Shown here one piece after another: positions 11,006-22,777 of a DNA stretch of 64,000 nt. Position 1 is the stretch's first letter, and every line of letters begins with the position of its first letter. The position numbers were made by a program, and so were the translations under genes. A model generated the notes under the pieces. That model saw only the letters and a list, made by a program, of their open reading frames with translations, did no database searches and was not told where the DNA came from. The stretch is from Schistosoma haematobium (Eukaryota; Platyhelminthes; Trematoda; Strigeidida; Schistosomatidae). Location of the stretch: contig NC_067196.1 of the NCBI RefSeq assembly GCF_000699445.3, forward strand, positions 76,808,364 to 76,872,363, read 5' to 3'.

Positions 11006-11017
11006 AACTCACTATTC
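11006..11017 (+). repeat. Right target-site duplication of the RTE element
   Basis: This is the second copy of AACTCACTATTC, directly after the GTAA-rich tail. Confidence 0.88.
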
Positions 11018-11424
11018 GTTATTAAATAAATCTGAGTTATAAATAAGTGTATGAATTTTAAATAATCTTTATAAAATATATGGTAAATGATGACATAATT
11101 GAACTCGAATGAAACGAAGACAACTGGACTATAGGGGTTTATGTATTAGTTAAAGATGAATAACGGTCTATCTTCATACATGAGATTCATTACCATCTAA
11201 TCAATAAATAATTGTATGAAACGAATTTCCAAATGTATTACGATTCGTATTGAATATCAAAAATAAATCAAATCATAACTCTTATCAACTCACATCCTGA
11301 TAGTTGATTATGACTAGTGAATTTAGGTATTTAGAACGTAAGGTAATTATCAACAGATTAAACTGAATTATAATTGAACTCCATTGAAAAAATTGACTTT
11401 GTTATTATAACAATTAGCGCCTTT

Positions 11425-11760
11425 GATAAATTTCGATAATGCAATGAGAAGACAAAGGTTATCATAATTATCCGAAATATATGAGCAATACGTTTCGAAT
11501 CATCTGATTACATATACACTTGTTAAGACATTTTTATATAAAAACTAATAGGTCAACTAAATAGATTAAATCAAAGCCGTAACAAAGAAAACAAAGTACA
11601 CAAAAACAATGTGATGACCACTCTGGATAATAAATCCGTATTACCAGGGTAGGTTAAGGGTAAGATCAAATTGTTTTTGAATACATAAAAAGGGTTTCAG
11701 TTTCTGTATAGTCAAGGCCTAAATAAACCTTAGTATACGCTCTCGAAGGATTCTGTACAA
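11425..11760 (+). repeat. Unassigned interspersed repeat X, copy 1
   Basis: It shares an ordered series of blocks with 20955-21275: TTTCGATAATG, GAAGAC, CAATACGTTTCGAA, CTCTGGATAATAA, ATTACCAGGGTA and AATAAACCTTAGTATA. No coding sequence or terminal structure was found, so the class is unknown. Confidence 0.6.
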
Positions 11761-12281
11761 CACTACAAATGCTGACTTGATATCAGCCTTATGGTCAGTC
11801 TCAGACAAGTGTTTCAGAATGGAGGAAGATGTCTGTCTATCCTGTTATTATAAACGTTGAACTAGCTTCAAGCTTAAATCTTTTATTACCTCAAGAAAAC
11901 TTCGAACTGAATTCTGTAACTCACTGAATAGATCGTTGGCGTTTGAAGTTAAAGGTACTATGTCTGGAATATCAACACTAGGTTACAGATAATTTTACCT
12001 GTCAAGTACCAGATATGTAAAAATTCGCATTTAGCTTGTCTATATCCGAATGAAGAAATATGCCAAAGGTTTGAGCGAAAAAGTTTACCTACTCATAAGT
12101 AGCTTAACGCTACATTACGAAATACGGACTGGACAGTTAATGTCAGTTAAATAATCATTTACTTTAAGTATGAAACAACCCAACTAGTATTTAAGATTTG
12201 TTTCAATTGAACTAAATGAAAGTGACCAAAACTTTTAACCAAAAAGTACTTTAGATTGATATACCCTCTGTAAGCTTGAAA

Positions 12282-12326
<45 letters not shown>

Positions 12327-13058
12327 CATTAAGTCGATTGAAGAAATCATATAGTCAGTCACAACAACTTTGTATACTAACTAATTAATGCTCCAGTAAG
12401 CGGAACACAGATGCCACTATGGAATGAAAGGAATTTGAATATGTTGAAGAACCATATCAATTGTTTGATAATTAATCATCACATTTTATACTCAAAGTTA
12501 TCTTGATTTGCTTGAAAAAACCACGAAAAAAACGATTTAGGCAGAATAACATGAATACACTGAATTTTTTAAGACTTTCGTTAGTATTTTGCAAAATCAG
12601 TTGCAATTACTGGCAATAAAAATTATTCGTTAAAAGTTAGTAAGAACTACAAATGTCTATAAAAAAATGATTATATAATAGACATAACCGAATAATGTGT
12701 AAGAATACAATAACTAAATCTCCATCAAATATAAGAAGTAAAGTAAGTAAAGTAAGCAAGATATCAAATTTTAATTATAAGCTAACAGCATATATTATAG
12801 ACATACTGTTAGTGCTAACACTAAACAGCGAATATATTATATATGTTAATTAAACAAACAAATTTTGGGAAAACTTAGATGGACCATTCATTTGAACATA
12901 ATTCAGACTTACTTTACAATAAATATAATGGTTAATGGTTAAATTCAAAAAACATTGTACCAGAAGTAGATTAAGGATCGTTTTGGATATTATTATCAAC
13001 AAAAAAAGCACTTGATGTTTATCATGTCCAGAAGTCAAAACTCGTATAAACATACAAG
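11761..13058. other. AT-rich stretch with a long TA repeat
   Basis: It holds a TA run at about 12285-12322 and a short GTAA-rich string at 12737-12758 like an RTE tail, but no RTE body beside it. Nothing else is recognised. Confidence 0.5.
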
Positions 13059-13062
13059 ATAC

Positions 13063-13342
13063 TGTACTGAACAGAACACGAGTAGGGACAATTGAATGTA
13101 TTAAACACAAAATTACAGGACCTGTTAATAAAATCTAACAATCATAAAGTAAATGTTTAATTTGCAAAATGTACACCAATTGTCTCAAAATGACTCAAAC
13201 TTCATTGTTCTTGAATCCTCATACAAATTGCATTCGGTTTCCATTCTTTACTATTCGATCCTCTTGTCTCTTTGCTGCCAGACATTCTGTTCACGACTAA
13301 CATCATATACTACTTATTTCAATATAAGTAACACACGCCACA
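13063..13342 (+). mobile_element. Solo LTR family L2, copy 1
   Basis: The 280-bp unit begins TGTACTGAACAGAACACG and ends ACGCCACA. It is flanked by the 4-bp duplication ATAC (13059-13062 and 13343-13346). The ends and body are shared with the copies at 13882-14223 and 59557-59837. Confidence 0.8.
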
Positions 13343-13881
13343 ATACTACATATGCATGTTACATATCACCTTTGATATTATAAGAAAATGTATCAACATT
13401 TTAATGGTTCATATAAGTGAATGATTAAAAATCTAATAGTACATTATCGTTTAGGTGATCAATTTATCTTAATAACAAAAAAGTGGATTGTCCTGAATTT
13501 TGGAAAACAATGATCTATGAATTGATTATTCAATGAAATGTAACATGGTGAAATCTAACAACTCTCTTGAAATCATCTAATAGATTATGAAATTACAATG
13601 TTAGCAATAATTAGATATGAAATAGAAATATGAATTTACATAAGATTAAGTATTGAATTACATCAATTAGTGAATTTAAATTTTTCATTAGTACAATTGA
13701 ATAGTTTTCAGGTTTCATTAATCTCTTTGCATTTTAAAAGAATATGACTTTCTTTTTTAGAACAAAACCATTTTACATTCGTATGAATCTTAAGAAGATA
13801 GAAAAAATATAAACTGTGAAAATTCTCAGTGTTAGGAAGTTCAGCCAAAATAACGTTTATATTTCTGTTCTTAAATAATTC

Positions 13882-14223
13882 TGTGGTGTGTGGCACGGCG
13901 AGCATGAACCACCGCAAGAATGACTGCTTCAAAGTGGGGACGAGTGTGGTATGTGCTACTTATATTGAAATAAGTATTATATGATGTTAGTCGTGAACAG
14001 AAGGTCTGGCAGCAAAGAGACAAGAGGATCGAATAGTAAAGAATGGAAACAGAATGCAATTTGTATGAAGATTCAAGAACAATGAAGTTTGAGTCATTTT
14101 GAGACAATTGGTGTACATTTTGCAAATTAAACATTTACTTTATGATTGTTAGATTTTATTAACAGGTCCTGTATTCTGTGTTTAATACATTCGATTGTCC
14201 CAACCCATGTTCTGCTCACTACA
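13882..14223 (-). mobile_element. Solo LTR family L2, copy 2 (longer, inverted)
   Basis: In plus coordinates it begins TGTGGTGTGTGG and ends CACTACA, flanked by ATTC (13878-13881 and 14224-14227). It is 342 bp because it has about 60 extra bases near its 3' end. Those bases lie between two copies of a CACAnACCACA-like terminus, which the shorter copies lack. Confidence 0.8.
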
Positions 14224-14404
14224 ATTCAATATTCTATTCAGGTCATTAAATAAAGATGGTAAGTTTCTGAAAATATACAAAACAAATTGGGTAAAAATCA
14301 CTTCATTTGGTTTGGTACATGTCAAACAAAAGCAGTGTGCGGCTCCATTTTATTAAATTTTGTCTGAAGGAGTCATGAATTAACTAAACCTAAATCAGTC
14401 TAAG

Positions 14405-14690
14405 TGATCGTTTAATGGGTTTCTATATCTGACTCCAGTTTGATCAATTCTGATTGCTATTGAGATATACATGTCGCCTATTCTCGTATATAATTATTGA
14501 CTTAATCCGCGTTAGTGAATATAACGGGATTAAATAAGTCAAATATGAGAATGGATTTTTAAATACATATATTTTTTACACTCGTTGATCTGGACAGTCA
14601 ATCAGAGGGAAGAAGCGAAGGAGGCAAAAAGAAGAGAGCGAAACGAAATAACGCTCAGTGAAGATGTGTGGTCCAATTCCATTTAGTTAA
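14405..14690 (-). repeat. Unassigned repeat Y, partial copy
   Basis: Its reverse complement matches the right half of 24841-25257, including CATTCTCATAnTTTGACTTA, the TCACTAACGCG block and the GGAGTCAGAT end. Only about 290 bp are present. Confidence 0.55.
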
Positions 14691-15221
14691 GCGTTAATCA
14701 ATATTTAGTCATACCAAAATAATCTACAGACATGTGATCAGTAGGATAAGATGTACGCACACATACGCTCATAAAAAAGCAGTCACGGTTGATAAGTCAA
14801 CAACTAACGATGTTTTTAATCGCTGAAAAATTCCCATTATATTCTTCGTTCATACAATTGTGTTTTAATTAACAATGCCAAAATATGACTCAAGAAGAAT
14901 GGATAAACTAGACTGTTCAGAAGGTGGAATAAGTTATGTGGGCTTAACATAGTAACCGACACTACAAGACAACTGTATTGTTAAGTACGATATACAACAT
15001 AAAGAACTGTCTGAAATTTCTATTCGTGGTAAGAAAATATGAATGAAATTACTTGTTTAAAATGACAAACATAAAGACAATTATTATTACTGTTAAAATT
15101 TCATTTTTAGTAATTGTTAGTCTACTTAACAAATGATCTGTAACCCAATATGTTGAAGCCAAACAAAATGACATACCTTTTATGATTTAATCTGTTTTTT
15201 AAACATTTAAATACCTGCATT
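14691..15221. other. Unassigned AT-rich sequence
   Basis: No open frame, repeat match or RNA structure could be supported here. Confidence 0.4.
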
Positions 15222-15502
15222 CATGAGTCAATTGAAGCTAGATCACCATGGAAAACCTGGAAGCACTGGACGGCCACTTAATCCTAGTAATGGCTTCCTC
15301 AGCAGTGCGCATCCACGATCCCGTCTCGCGATGAGTTGCGCCACCGTCTATCATTGTCATCAGTGATTTACCATCTCACAGCATACCCAGTTGAACTCTA
15401 CTGGTCACGGTTTCCAACCAGAACTCCAGGAAATACCTCTTGGAGACCGTCACTAGTAAGCATATGAAGATTATAATCCACAAAACCCCTCTCTGATTTA
15501 AA
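15222..15502. repeat. Family A retroposon (minus) with short plus 3' end
   Basis: The minus copy (15222-15472) has lost most of its tRNA-like part but keeps the 3' block and the 5' TCACTAGT...CATATG block. It is followed directly by the plus-oriented 3' terminus ATCCACAAAACCCCTCTCTGA. This is another inverted junction. Confidence 0.65.
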
Positions 15503-16270
15503 TATCATTGAATTCACGAGTGTTACCTGAATTTTTAAGTTGCAATACACTAATCAGGATTTAGTCATTAGTCATCTGTTTGAGCTTTAGCACTCGATAG
15601 TGAAATATTTGTAAAGCTGTCTTTCTCTTTGAAGTGATGATAATATTATTTTGCTTTATCAAAACATTGTACACATCATTATGGCAAAGCTTAACTTCAA
15701 CACTTATAATCTAATTATAATACCAGAATGTTATTGTTATCATTGACAGAAAATGTTAGTGAAATCTATGAAATTCTCCAATGCACATATTAATGTATTT
15801 ATGTAACTGTAACGAGGAGACATTTTTTCATAATTAATAAATTAAATTGAAATTAGTCAACAGGCAATTCTTAATATTGGTTTTGTGATAGTTGACGCTA
15901 TTCAACTGAGGTAATCTGCCATTAGTAGTAAAGGATTAGACAAGAATGATATCAATAACTGCTCGATAAATGACTATTTGTAAACAAATACATTATCAGA
16001 AAATCATAATTTAATAACATTCTTAATTACATTTATAATCATATAGTGATGAAGTTTTCAACTGATATACATTCTGAAAACCATTATTTCAACTTTACTA
16101 GTTATTATCTTTTGGTTAGCAACTTATAATAGGTTAACCAAATACTTTAAATTTAAATAATGATCTCCATTATACAACAGTTAAAACTCGCCTAATTACT
16201 TATAATAATAATACATATTAGTGAATAAAGATAACAGGGACAATTACATTTGACTACGAAAGGTTATAAC
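15503..16270. other. Unassigned AT-rich sequence
   Basis: No feature is supported in this stretch. Confidence 0.4.
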
Positions 16271-16274
16271 TACA

Positions 16275-16510
16275 ATAGTCAAATTAGGTCATTCAATAGC
16301 TAAGATTAATATTGATTAATTGGCCCTGGCAAAGCTTGTCAGACTTAAAGAGATTAAAACGGCTGAAGCAGTCGTCATCCAGATGAAGAAATCGGAGCTA
16401 TGAGTACAAAAAAAATATGTACAACCGTTTCTCCTCCACTGGCGAACCTCAAGGCCAATTATTCAATAGTAATCTTAACTATTAAATGACTCAATTTGAC
16501 TACTGTACTT
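16275..16510 (+). mobile_element. Penelope-like tail framed by 50-bp inverted repeats
   Basis: Inverted arms of about 50 bp (16275-16326 and about 16449-16510) share CAAATTnnGTCATT, AATAGnTAAGATTA and AATTGGCC. Between them, 16325-16442 reads AEAVVIQMKKSEL, stop, VQKKYVQPFLLHW. This is the end of a PLE GIY-YIG region with TGA in place of the conserved Cys codon. Confidence 0.65.
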
Positions 16511-17552
16511 ACGACCTTTTTAATTAGTTTTTTCATAATGGCGTGAGGGATGCTACTCACAAGAATGTTTGTGTAGGAAAAGGCAGTCGTAGAAGTTTAG
16601 CACCTTTGAAATTTGTAAACGTTTACTTTTTTGTTGGCTCGACTCTATTGTTGTCAAAACACACGCTTGATAACATTTAGCTGTTACTTGATTCTCAAAG
16701 AAAATATAAAATATTCGCATATTCTTTCTTCTTTATTGGTTTCAAGGATGTCCGGTAGTTTAAAATGTAATAATAAGGAAACGTAAAGCTAACATACAAT
16801 GACATTTTGAGATACCATGTGACTTGTTTGGTTTGCTTGGTTTGTTTTTCATCTCAGGTGGGGAAGTATAACTGTTTCTCAAACTTGCTTCTTTTCTGTA
16901 ATGCTTAAAAAAGCTTGAATTCTTCAATAGGACAGATAAATTGAATCTTGATGTATTTTGACTACCTACATAGAAAATTTTTTTTAACTAGTCAACTCTA
17001 ACTGACAAGTTTACTGTAAAATAGAAATATAGTTTCGATTTAAACTAACATAACATACATAATTTTCAATCTGGAACTGAAAAGAGGGTCTTTGCAATCT
17101 CAACAAGCTACATCCCAGTTTTTTATAGTATGTCATAAAGACGAAGAATATAGGTTATAAGTTAGTGTACTACGAGATGACATTTAAAGTAAAGAATAAC
17201 CACAGTGTTTAGCTACTAAAAAGCCATAGTTCTAAAGAACCACGTTTTATGTTCAAAATGTTTGCATAAATACATGTCTAGGCTAAGCAAACAGGGTCAA
17301 GCAGATTTACCTTTTCATATTTACACATTTTTATTTCCATGACTATGGGAGCCATTGAAACTGAAAGTCATTGTGTCTAGAATTTAACTTTCTTTATTAC
17401 GAAGTTAAGGGTAGATTCTGAGATTATTGTACTAATGAGTGTTATATCTGTGACTGAACTGTTCTATCAAAATGCATCATTTATAAAAAGACAGTATAAT
17501 CTATCCTAATCTATCCTAAAATTTCTAGCTGTTACTTACTGAGTAATAATTT
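16511..17552. other. Unassigned AT-rich sequence
   Basis: No feature is supported in this stretch. Confidence 0.4.
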
Positions 17553-17752
17553 GTGTTAACACAAACTTTTAAGTATACATTTCATAAATTTTGTTTTATT
17601 CATCTACTTACTAAGCAATTAAAGAAATCTCCTTTCAATGAATTTATTAACAAGCTGTACAATCGTATATATATGAAATTTTCTTTTTTTGTTAAAGTAG
17701 TCAGTGCTCACTTTAAACTCGGATACGGGAACATATCCCAGTTTGGTTCTAC

Positions 17753-17968
17753 ATGGGTGAAAAGGAAGCAATTAGGAGTTCTATACTTGAACACCTAATC
17801 GACTGTAATCATTCTACGGATCCACTATTTGATTTAAAAGTTGTTTATATGATTCGTTCAAATCTGCCTAGATTTCTTCGTATCCAACTTTTAAAAATAG
17901 CCGAAGCTCTTACCATCCATGAGCTCAAACGAGAATTATGCGTACAAAAGAAGTTCGCCTTATCGTAG
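17753..17968 (+). pseudogene. Penelope-like GIY-YIG C-terminal fragment
   Basis: An open frame of 71 codons reads SSILEHLIDCNHS, then VVYMIRSNLPRFLRIQLLKI, AEAL and ELCVQKKFA before the stop. It contains the Glu of the SxxEH segment, which I take as the catalytic Glu of the PLE GIY-YIG endonuclease. The GIY and YIG strands and the reverse transcriptase are missing, so it is a 5'-truncated remnant. It differs clearly from the copies at 52-59 kb and so belongs to another lineage. Confidence 0.75.
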
Positions 17969-19244
17969 TTTTTCGAGAAGTTTTTAGAATGTTACAATTA
18001 AGTTTAACTATTAGAAATAATATAGTTCCAAAAGAATACTCTTGTTGCAAAACCAGGATAATTTTTTAATTCACTATCTGAAGACGTTAAATAAGCATGA
18101 GATTGATGAGTCGTATACATTTGACTTTATTAATGTTTACGTAGATCAAAAAAACCGTTTGTAATGTAAACGAAATATCGTTAAGTTTTATTGTCATTAT
18201 ACTTCTTTCTTCTTTCTAAGCAACATAATTTTAAGTTAAGAATTCTTATATTGTACAGTATCCCCTCAATTTTCATACATATAAATTAATTATCTTACTT
18301 CTGTTTTATTATTACCCTGGAGAATACATGTATAATAGTGTATTAGTTTACTTTAGAATACAAACAAACAGATAGATAGACAACCAAGATTAAACTTTAT
18401 TTCTTCATGAAAACATATACAACATGTACAATATAATTATTGTGAATATAATTATTGTAAAAAAAAATAAATATTGATTTATTTAATGACTTTTTAATAT
18501 TCCATTTTGTAACTATTTACTTAACAACAACAACGACAACAACAACAACAAGAAGTAAATCATATACAATTTTTATAAGGGAATTTAGTTCAGATTAGAT
18601 GTGTGTTTCCCCTTTTCTTTTTCTTTTTCTCCTTTTTTTCACTTCTAATAAATCATGTGTAAAATTTTTATTAATTTATCTATTAATTAGTAACAAGTAA
18701 ATTACTTAGTTCCTTCTATCCAGTCATATTAGTGTCAAACCTTTTTATTATTTACTTTTCCAACTATTGATTGATTCTTTCTTTGTTTTTTCCTTTTTTT
18801 CAAAGAAGAGATTTTTTTCCTTTCACGGATTAATAACTTGGAAAAGAAGGAAGAGTTACATGTTTTGTTGTGCTCTTTACTGTTTTCTGTAAGAAAATTA
18901 TAAATTAAACTTAATATTTATGAGATTTAAGAAAAAAAAACAGAAAAAAGAGACAACGACAACAACAAGGTATCAAGTTCCATTATATATTATTTCTTGG
19001 AGATGATTATTTCTATTTCAAAGGTTGGATACTGATTCAGATAGTTAGAGATTGAAAGTTCTACAATACCTATACCGATAATCATTGTTTTTTTACTGAT
19101 TAACTTTGAGGGGAAATTTCAGCAGGTGTTTTTGTTGAATATCATAGTCAATGGAGTTCAAGCAAATAAAAGGAAAGAACCCACCAACGACAATTGAACA
19201 TAATTATGCAATAATGTAGATTGATTGAATTTAGTATTTTATAA
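17969..19244. other. AT-rich sequence with simple repeats
   Basis: It includes an ACA-rich run near 18524-18550 and 18955-18967 and several poly-T/poly-A tracts. No gene is seen. Confidence 0.5.
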
Positions 19245-19350
19245 GATAAGCACTTATTCGCATGATCAAACGTCCTAGGCTCAATTCTGCAGTAGAGTTG
19301 TGGATGTATACCAATGAATAGTCCTGTACTAGAATGAAACAGTTGTAAAG
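19245..19350 (+). repeat. Degenerate family A retroposon remnant
   Basis: It shows GTCCTAGGCTCAATTCTGC (decayed B box region), GTTGTGGATG and TCCTGTACTAGAATGAAAC in the family order. It is too decayed for a working ribozyme. Confidence 0.4.
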
Positions 19351-19379
19351 TGTTTTCAAATTTCAATAGTTGTCAGAAC

Positions 19380-19705
19380 TAGATTAATTGAAGCTAGATC
19401 ACCATGGAAAACCTGGAGACACTGGACGGCCGTTTCGTCCTATTGTGGGACTCCTCAGCAGTGCACATCTACGATTCCGCCTCATGAGATTATAACATTG
19501 GACCTATCAGTCTTGCGTGCATGCACTTAACCACTAGACCACTGAGTTGGTCCTGAGTTCGAATCGCGCGAGGCAGGGTCGTGAATGCGCACTGCTGAGG
19601 AGTCTCACAATAGGACAGTTGTCCAATGCTTCCAGGTTTTCTATGGTGGTCTAGTTTCAATTGACTCATGACTTCTAGAATCTCTAGAAAATCCGTTCTG
19701 AAACT
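19380..19705. repeat. Inverted dimer of family A retroposons
   Basis: A minus copy (19380-19545) runs from the 3' block to the tRNA-like head. It then joins a plus copy (19546-19705) at the B box region. The minus half carries the best family A ribozyme in the window; the plus half has lost the GAAA core. Confidence 0.72.
19419..19464 (-). ncRNA. Hammerhead ribozyme (family A), intact core
   Basis: On the minus strand a 6-bp stem I (GCACTG with CAGTGT, one wobble) is followed by CTGAGGA and a 4-bp stem II GTCC/GGAC closed by a CACAATA loop. GAAA, a very short stem III (ACGG/CCGT) and the GTC cleavage site come next. All nucleotides of the CTGANGA...GAA core are present. The tiny stem III is typical of retroposon hammerheads that may need dimers. 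Activity is inferred, not shown. Confidence 0.75.
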
Positions 19706-20072
19706 AGATTTTTTTATGTTTTGATTAACATTCAATAATCTTCATAGCTTCTATAATGATAACCTTTGTAAATCTAATGTAGGAAAAGATATTCACTGCT
19801 CATAGTAAAAAAAAATTTTTAAGACCAATAAATACGGTATGTTATACATGCCTTGAGTTTAATCAAGACTCAAATCAGTATTTCCTTAATAACTGATAAA
19901 GATTTATATCAACTGGTCTATGAACCTGATTAATAACTATCTTATCGTTTTATCTAAATCACTTAATATTATAAATTAAAAGTGATAAGTTAACCAAAGT
20001 TCATCTCAATACACGTTCAATTTTAATGTATTATTTCATACGCATAGTTCCCTTTATAATTTTGAATAAAGT

Positions 20073-20884
20073 AAGAACAAACATTCTAGCAGAATAGCAT
20101 GAATTCATTTTTATTTCGTTGGTTCTCGTCAGCTGCTTACAATTTGTGATATTTAAAATCATAGTTACATAGTGGGTTTAAATTACTTACATGAAAGAGT
20201 TTGATTGGAAGTTATATTAAAGACATATTCGTATAGTATAGCAAGGGTGTAAATAAATTCAATAGACTGAATATTGTAAATATATACCTTATGTAAGAGA
20301 ACATCAGGTCAATGCCCTAAAATCATTCAAGGTGATTAGTAAGCACCCAAACTCCAGTCTTCTGAAGTTTGCTGAAGCAGTTGCTATCAGACGCGAAAAA
20401 CCTAATTTTTGTGTTTAAAAGGAGATGGTTATTAATCTTTCCTTGCCTCGGTGACTAATATTCCTTCGATGTATCCTAATATATATTTTTTTCTTTTTCT
20501 TTAAACTCTTTCTTGCACTTATCACATCATTGAGTTTTATTCCAACTATCTTCCAAATTATTAATCTTATTTGATCAACTGAACTCTACTCATTTTATTC
20601 CTATCAATGTTTACTTGTTTCTAGCCGTTTGAACTGTTGTCACAATGTTCTTTCATCACATAAGGTATATATTTACAATATTCAGTCTATTAAATTCATT
20701 TACACCCTTGCTATACTATACAAATATGTCTTCAATATAACTTCCAATCAAACTCTTTCATGTAAGTAATTTAAACCCATTATGTAATTATGATTTTAAA
20801 CATCACATGTTGTAAGCAGCTGACGAGAACCAACGAAATAATAAAAAAGTGAATTCATGCTATTCTGCTAGAATGTTTGTTCTT
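20073..20884. mobile_element. Long inverted-repeat element enclosing a Penelope-like tail
   Basis: Arms of about 235 bp (20073-20310 and about 20640-20884) are inverted copies with outer ends AAGAACAAACATTCTAGCAG. They share GAATTCAT, TCGTCAGCTGCTTACAA, ACTTACATGAAAGAG and CCCTTGCTATACTATA. The spacer starts with a PLE C-terminal tail and continues as pyrimidine-rich sequence. No clear target duplication was found. A diverged single arm lies at about 39220-39400. Confidence 0.8.
20323..20454 (+). pseudogene. Penelope-like C-terminal fragment inside the inverted-repeat element
   Basis: The frame reads SFKVISKHPNSSLLKF, then AEAVAIRREKPNFCV, stop, KEMVINLSLP and TGA. This matches the end of the PLE GIY-YIG region (FKVI..., AEAIAI, LCVQK). 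The stop replaces the Gln codon after CV. Confidence 0.75.
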
Positions 20885-20954
20885 GCTATTTTTAAAAGTA
20901 TTAGTTCCAATTCAAGGTCATTTGGATAGAACAGATTAAATAACTGATGTATAT

Positions 20955-21275
20955 AGATTTCGATAATGATATTAGAAGACGAAGATTATCAGAACTATTA
21001 GCGCAATACATTTCGAACAATCTGATCACACTTATACATGTTAAGAGCATTTATATATAAAAATAAAAGATCAACTAGACTGGAAACGGGGTAAAAGGAG
21101 ATAAGGATAATGACAAGAGTAATAATAATAATGTGAACACAATTCGAAACTTAATCACTCCGGATAATAAGTCAATATTACCAGGGTAAGTTTAAGGTAA
21201 GAACAAACTGTTTTTGAACACACAAACGGGGTTTGTATTTTCGTATGACTAAGGCTTCAATAAACCTTAGTATAG
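20955..21275 (+). repeat. Unassigned interspersed repeat X, copy 2
   Basis: It carries the same ordered blocks as 11425-11760 (TTTCGATAATG ... ATTACCAGGGTAAG ... AATAAACCTTAGTATA) in the same orientation. It adds a short AAT-rich insertion. Confidence 0.6.
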
Positions 21276-21828
21276 GTTAACCAAAAATAAAAAAGTATAT
21301 TTGTCACTAACATTATACATAATATAATTACGTAACATTCTATTTGTAATTAACTTTTATCTTAACATTAGGGTTATTTTCTTCTTTTTTCTTTAAAAAA
21401 ACTGTTTTGAGCAATGATAGATTTTTATCGTATTACTGAGGTTATATTCAAGTGTAGGATGAGAATAGTTATCTTTGTCTGTCAGAAACATATACCAGTT
21501 AACATGTAACTCTACAAAAATAGAAATGATTATTCCGTAAATCATTTTTTCTCTAAAAAAGGAAAGAATAATGAATATTGACATGATAAATATTTATGCT
21601 GGTATGAACAGATTTTCTATTATATTTTTATTTGTTTCTTGTATCTTCTATAAATAAAGATTCACGTTACATAAAATTCTAGAATGAAATAATACGAAAA
21701 ATTAGTTTTCATGAATGAATTTCATTATACAATGTTATCAACTAAAAATGTCATTAAAAGCTAAGACGTATTTGTTATATCCTAGAGAGGATTAAGTTAT
21801 GGGTAACTTCTGGGAACTATTCATGGAC

Positions 21829-21832
<4 letters not shown>

Positions 21833-21887
<55 letters not shown>
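21833..21887. repeat. TA dinucleotide expansion
   Basis: A run of TA units broken by a single CA lies exactly at the junction between the LTR piece and the 3' end of the RTE fragment. Confidence 0.85.
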
Positions 21888-22462
21888 TACTTACGCCTGT
21901 TACTCCCAATGGAGCATAAGACGCCGAACATCATTCTCCAACCCACTTTTTCCTAGGCATTCCTTTCTAGTTCCATCCAATTGTTGTTCATTTTTCTCAT
22001 ACCTGTCTCCATTTCTCAGAATAATGTGTTCTTTGGTTTTTGTCTCCTCCTCCTCCTTTGGCCTTCAGGATCCCATGTGAGGGCTTGCCTCGTGACACAA
22101 GAGGGTGATTCCTTTATTGTGTGTCCTATCCACTTCCAGCACTTCTTCCTAATTTCTTCCTACACTGGAATTTGTTTTGTTCTCTCCCATAGTAGGTTGT
22201 TGTTGATAGTGTCTGGTCGATAGATCCAAAGTAGACAACTCTTAATAAACACTTGTATGTTGTGGATGATGGTTTTTGTAGTTTTACTAGTTTCGGCCCC
22301 ATATGGTAGAACTGTTTTGACATTTGTATTGAATATTCTGACTTTGGTGTCGGTTGACAGACAGTTGTTTTCAGTTTCAGATGTTCTTCAGTTGTAAATA
22401 TGCTGCTCCTGCTTCGCCGATCGGTGCCTTCACATCTGCGTCAGATCCACCGTGTTCATAAC
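21888..22462 (-). mobile_element. 5'-truncated RTE fragment (copy 2)
   Basis: The minus strand matches the RTE 3' portion from HGGSDADVKA through the C-terminal Cys/His-rich end to the GTAA tail. Several stops and frame changes are present. About 419 bp (21932-22350) appear identical, in reverse, to 26975-27393. Confidence 0.85.
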
Positions 22463-22490
22463 GGTATATATATATTCTTATTGTTTAAAT

Positions 22491-22777
22491 GGCGAGACTA
22501 TAATTTATGGACGAACCAATCAGATTTGCGATAACAGATCTTAGATTTTGGCTCGAAATTCATTCATTCATATGGCTAAATAGAGTTTTGGCATTATAGC
22601 TGATGTCAGTTTGTGATGAAAACCTTAAATCTAATTCCTAACCCTAACCATCAACTGTACATCGTAATCCTTAAACTTCAAACTGCTTTATAACCCTCAT
22701 TTAGCCCTAGTAAGTAGGTGAACACTCTCAATGTCACTAGCGTCGCCTAAAGGTCGTCCATAAATTATAGTCTCACC
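22491..22777 (+). mobile_element. hAT-like MITE, copy 1
   Basis: The 287-bp element has 24-bp terminal inverted repeats (GGCGAGACTATAATTTATGG..., one mismatch between ends) and no coding sequence. The flanks GTTTAAAT and ATATAACT both resemble GTATAACT, which is present in the uninterrupted LTR at about 42916. An 8-bp duplication since mutated is therefore likely. Confidence 0.75.

Noticed and set aside
20073..20884. Classic DNA transposon with 235-bp terminal repeats
   Set aside because: No target duplication, no transposase, and a PLE tail inside. Kept as an inverted-repeat element of unclear origin.
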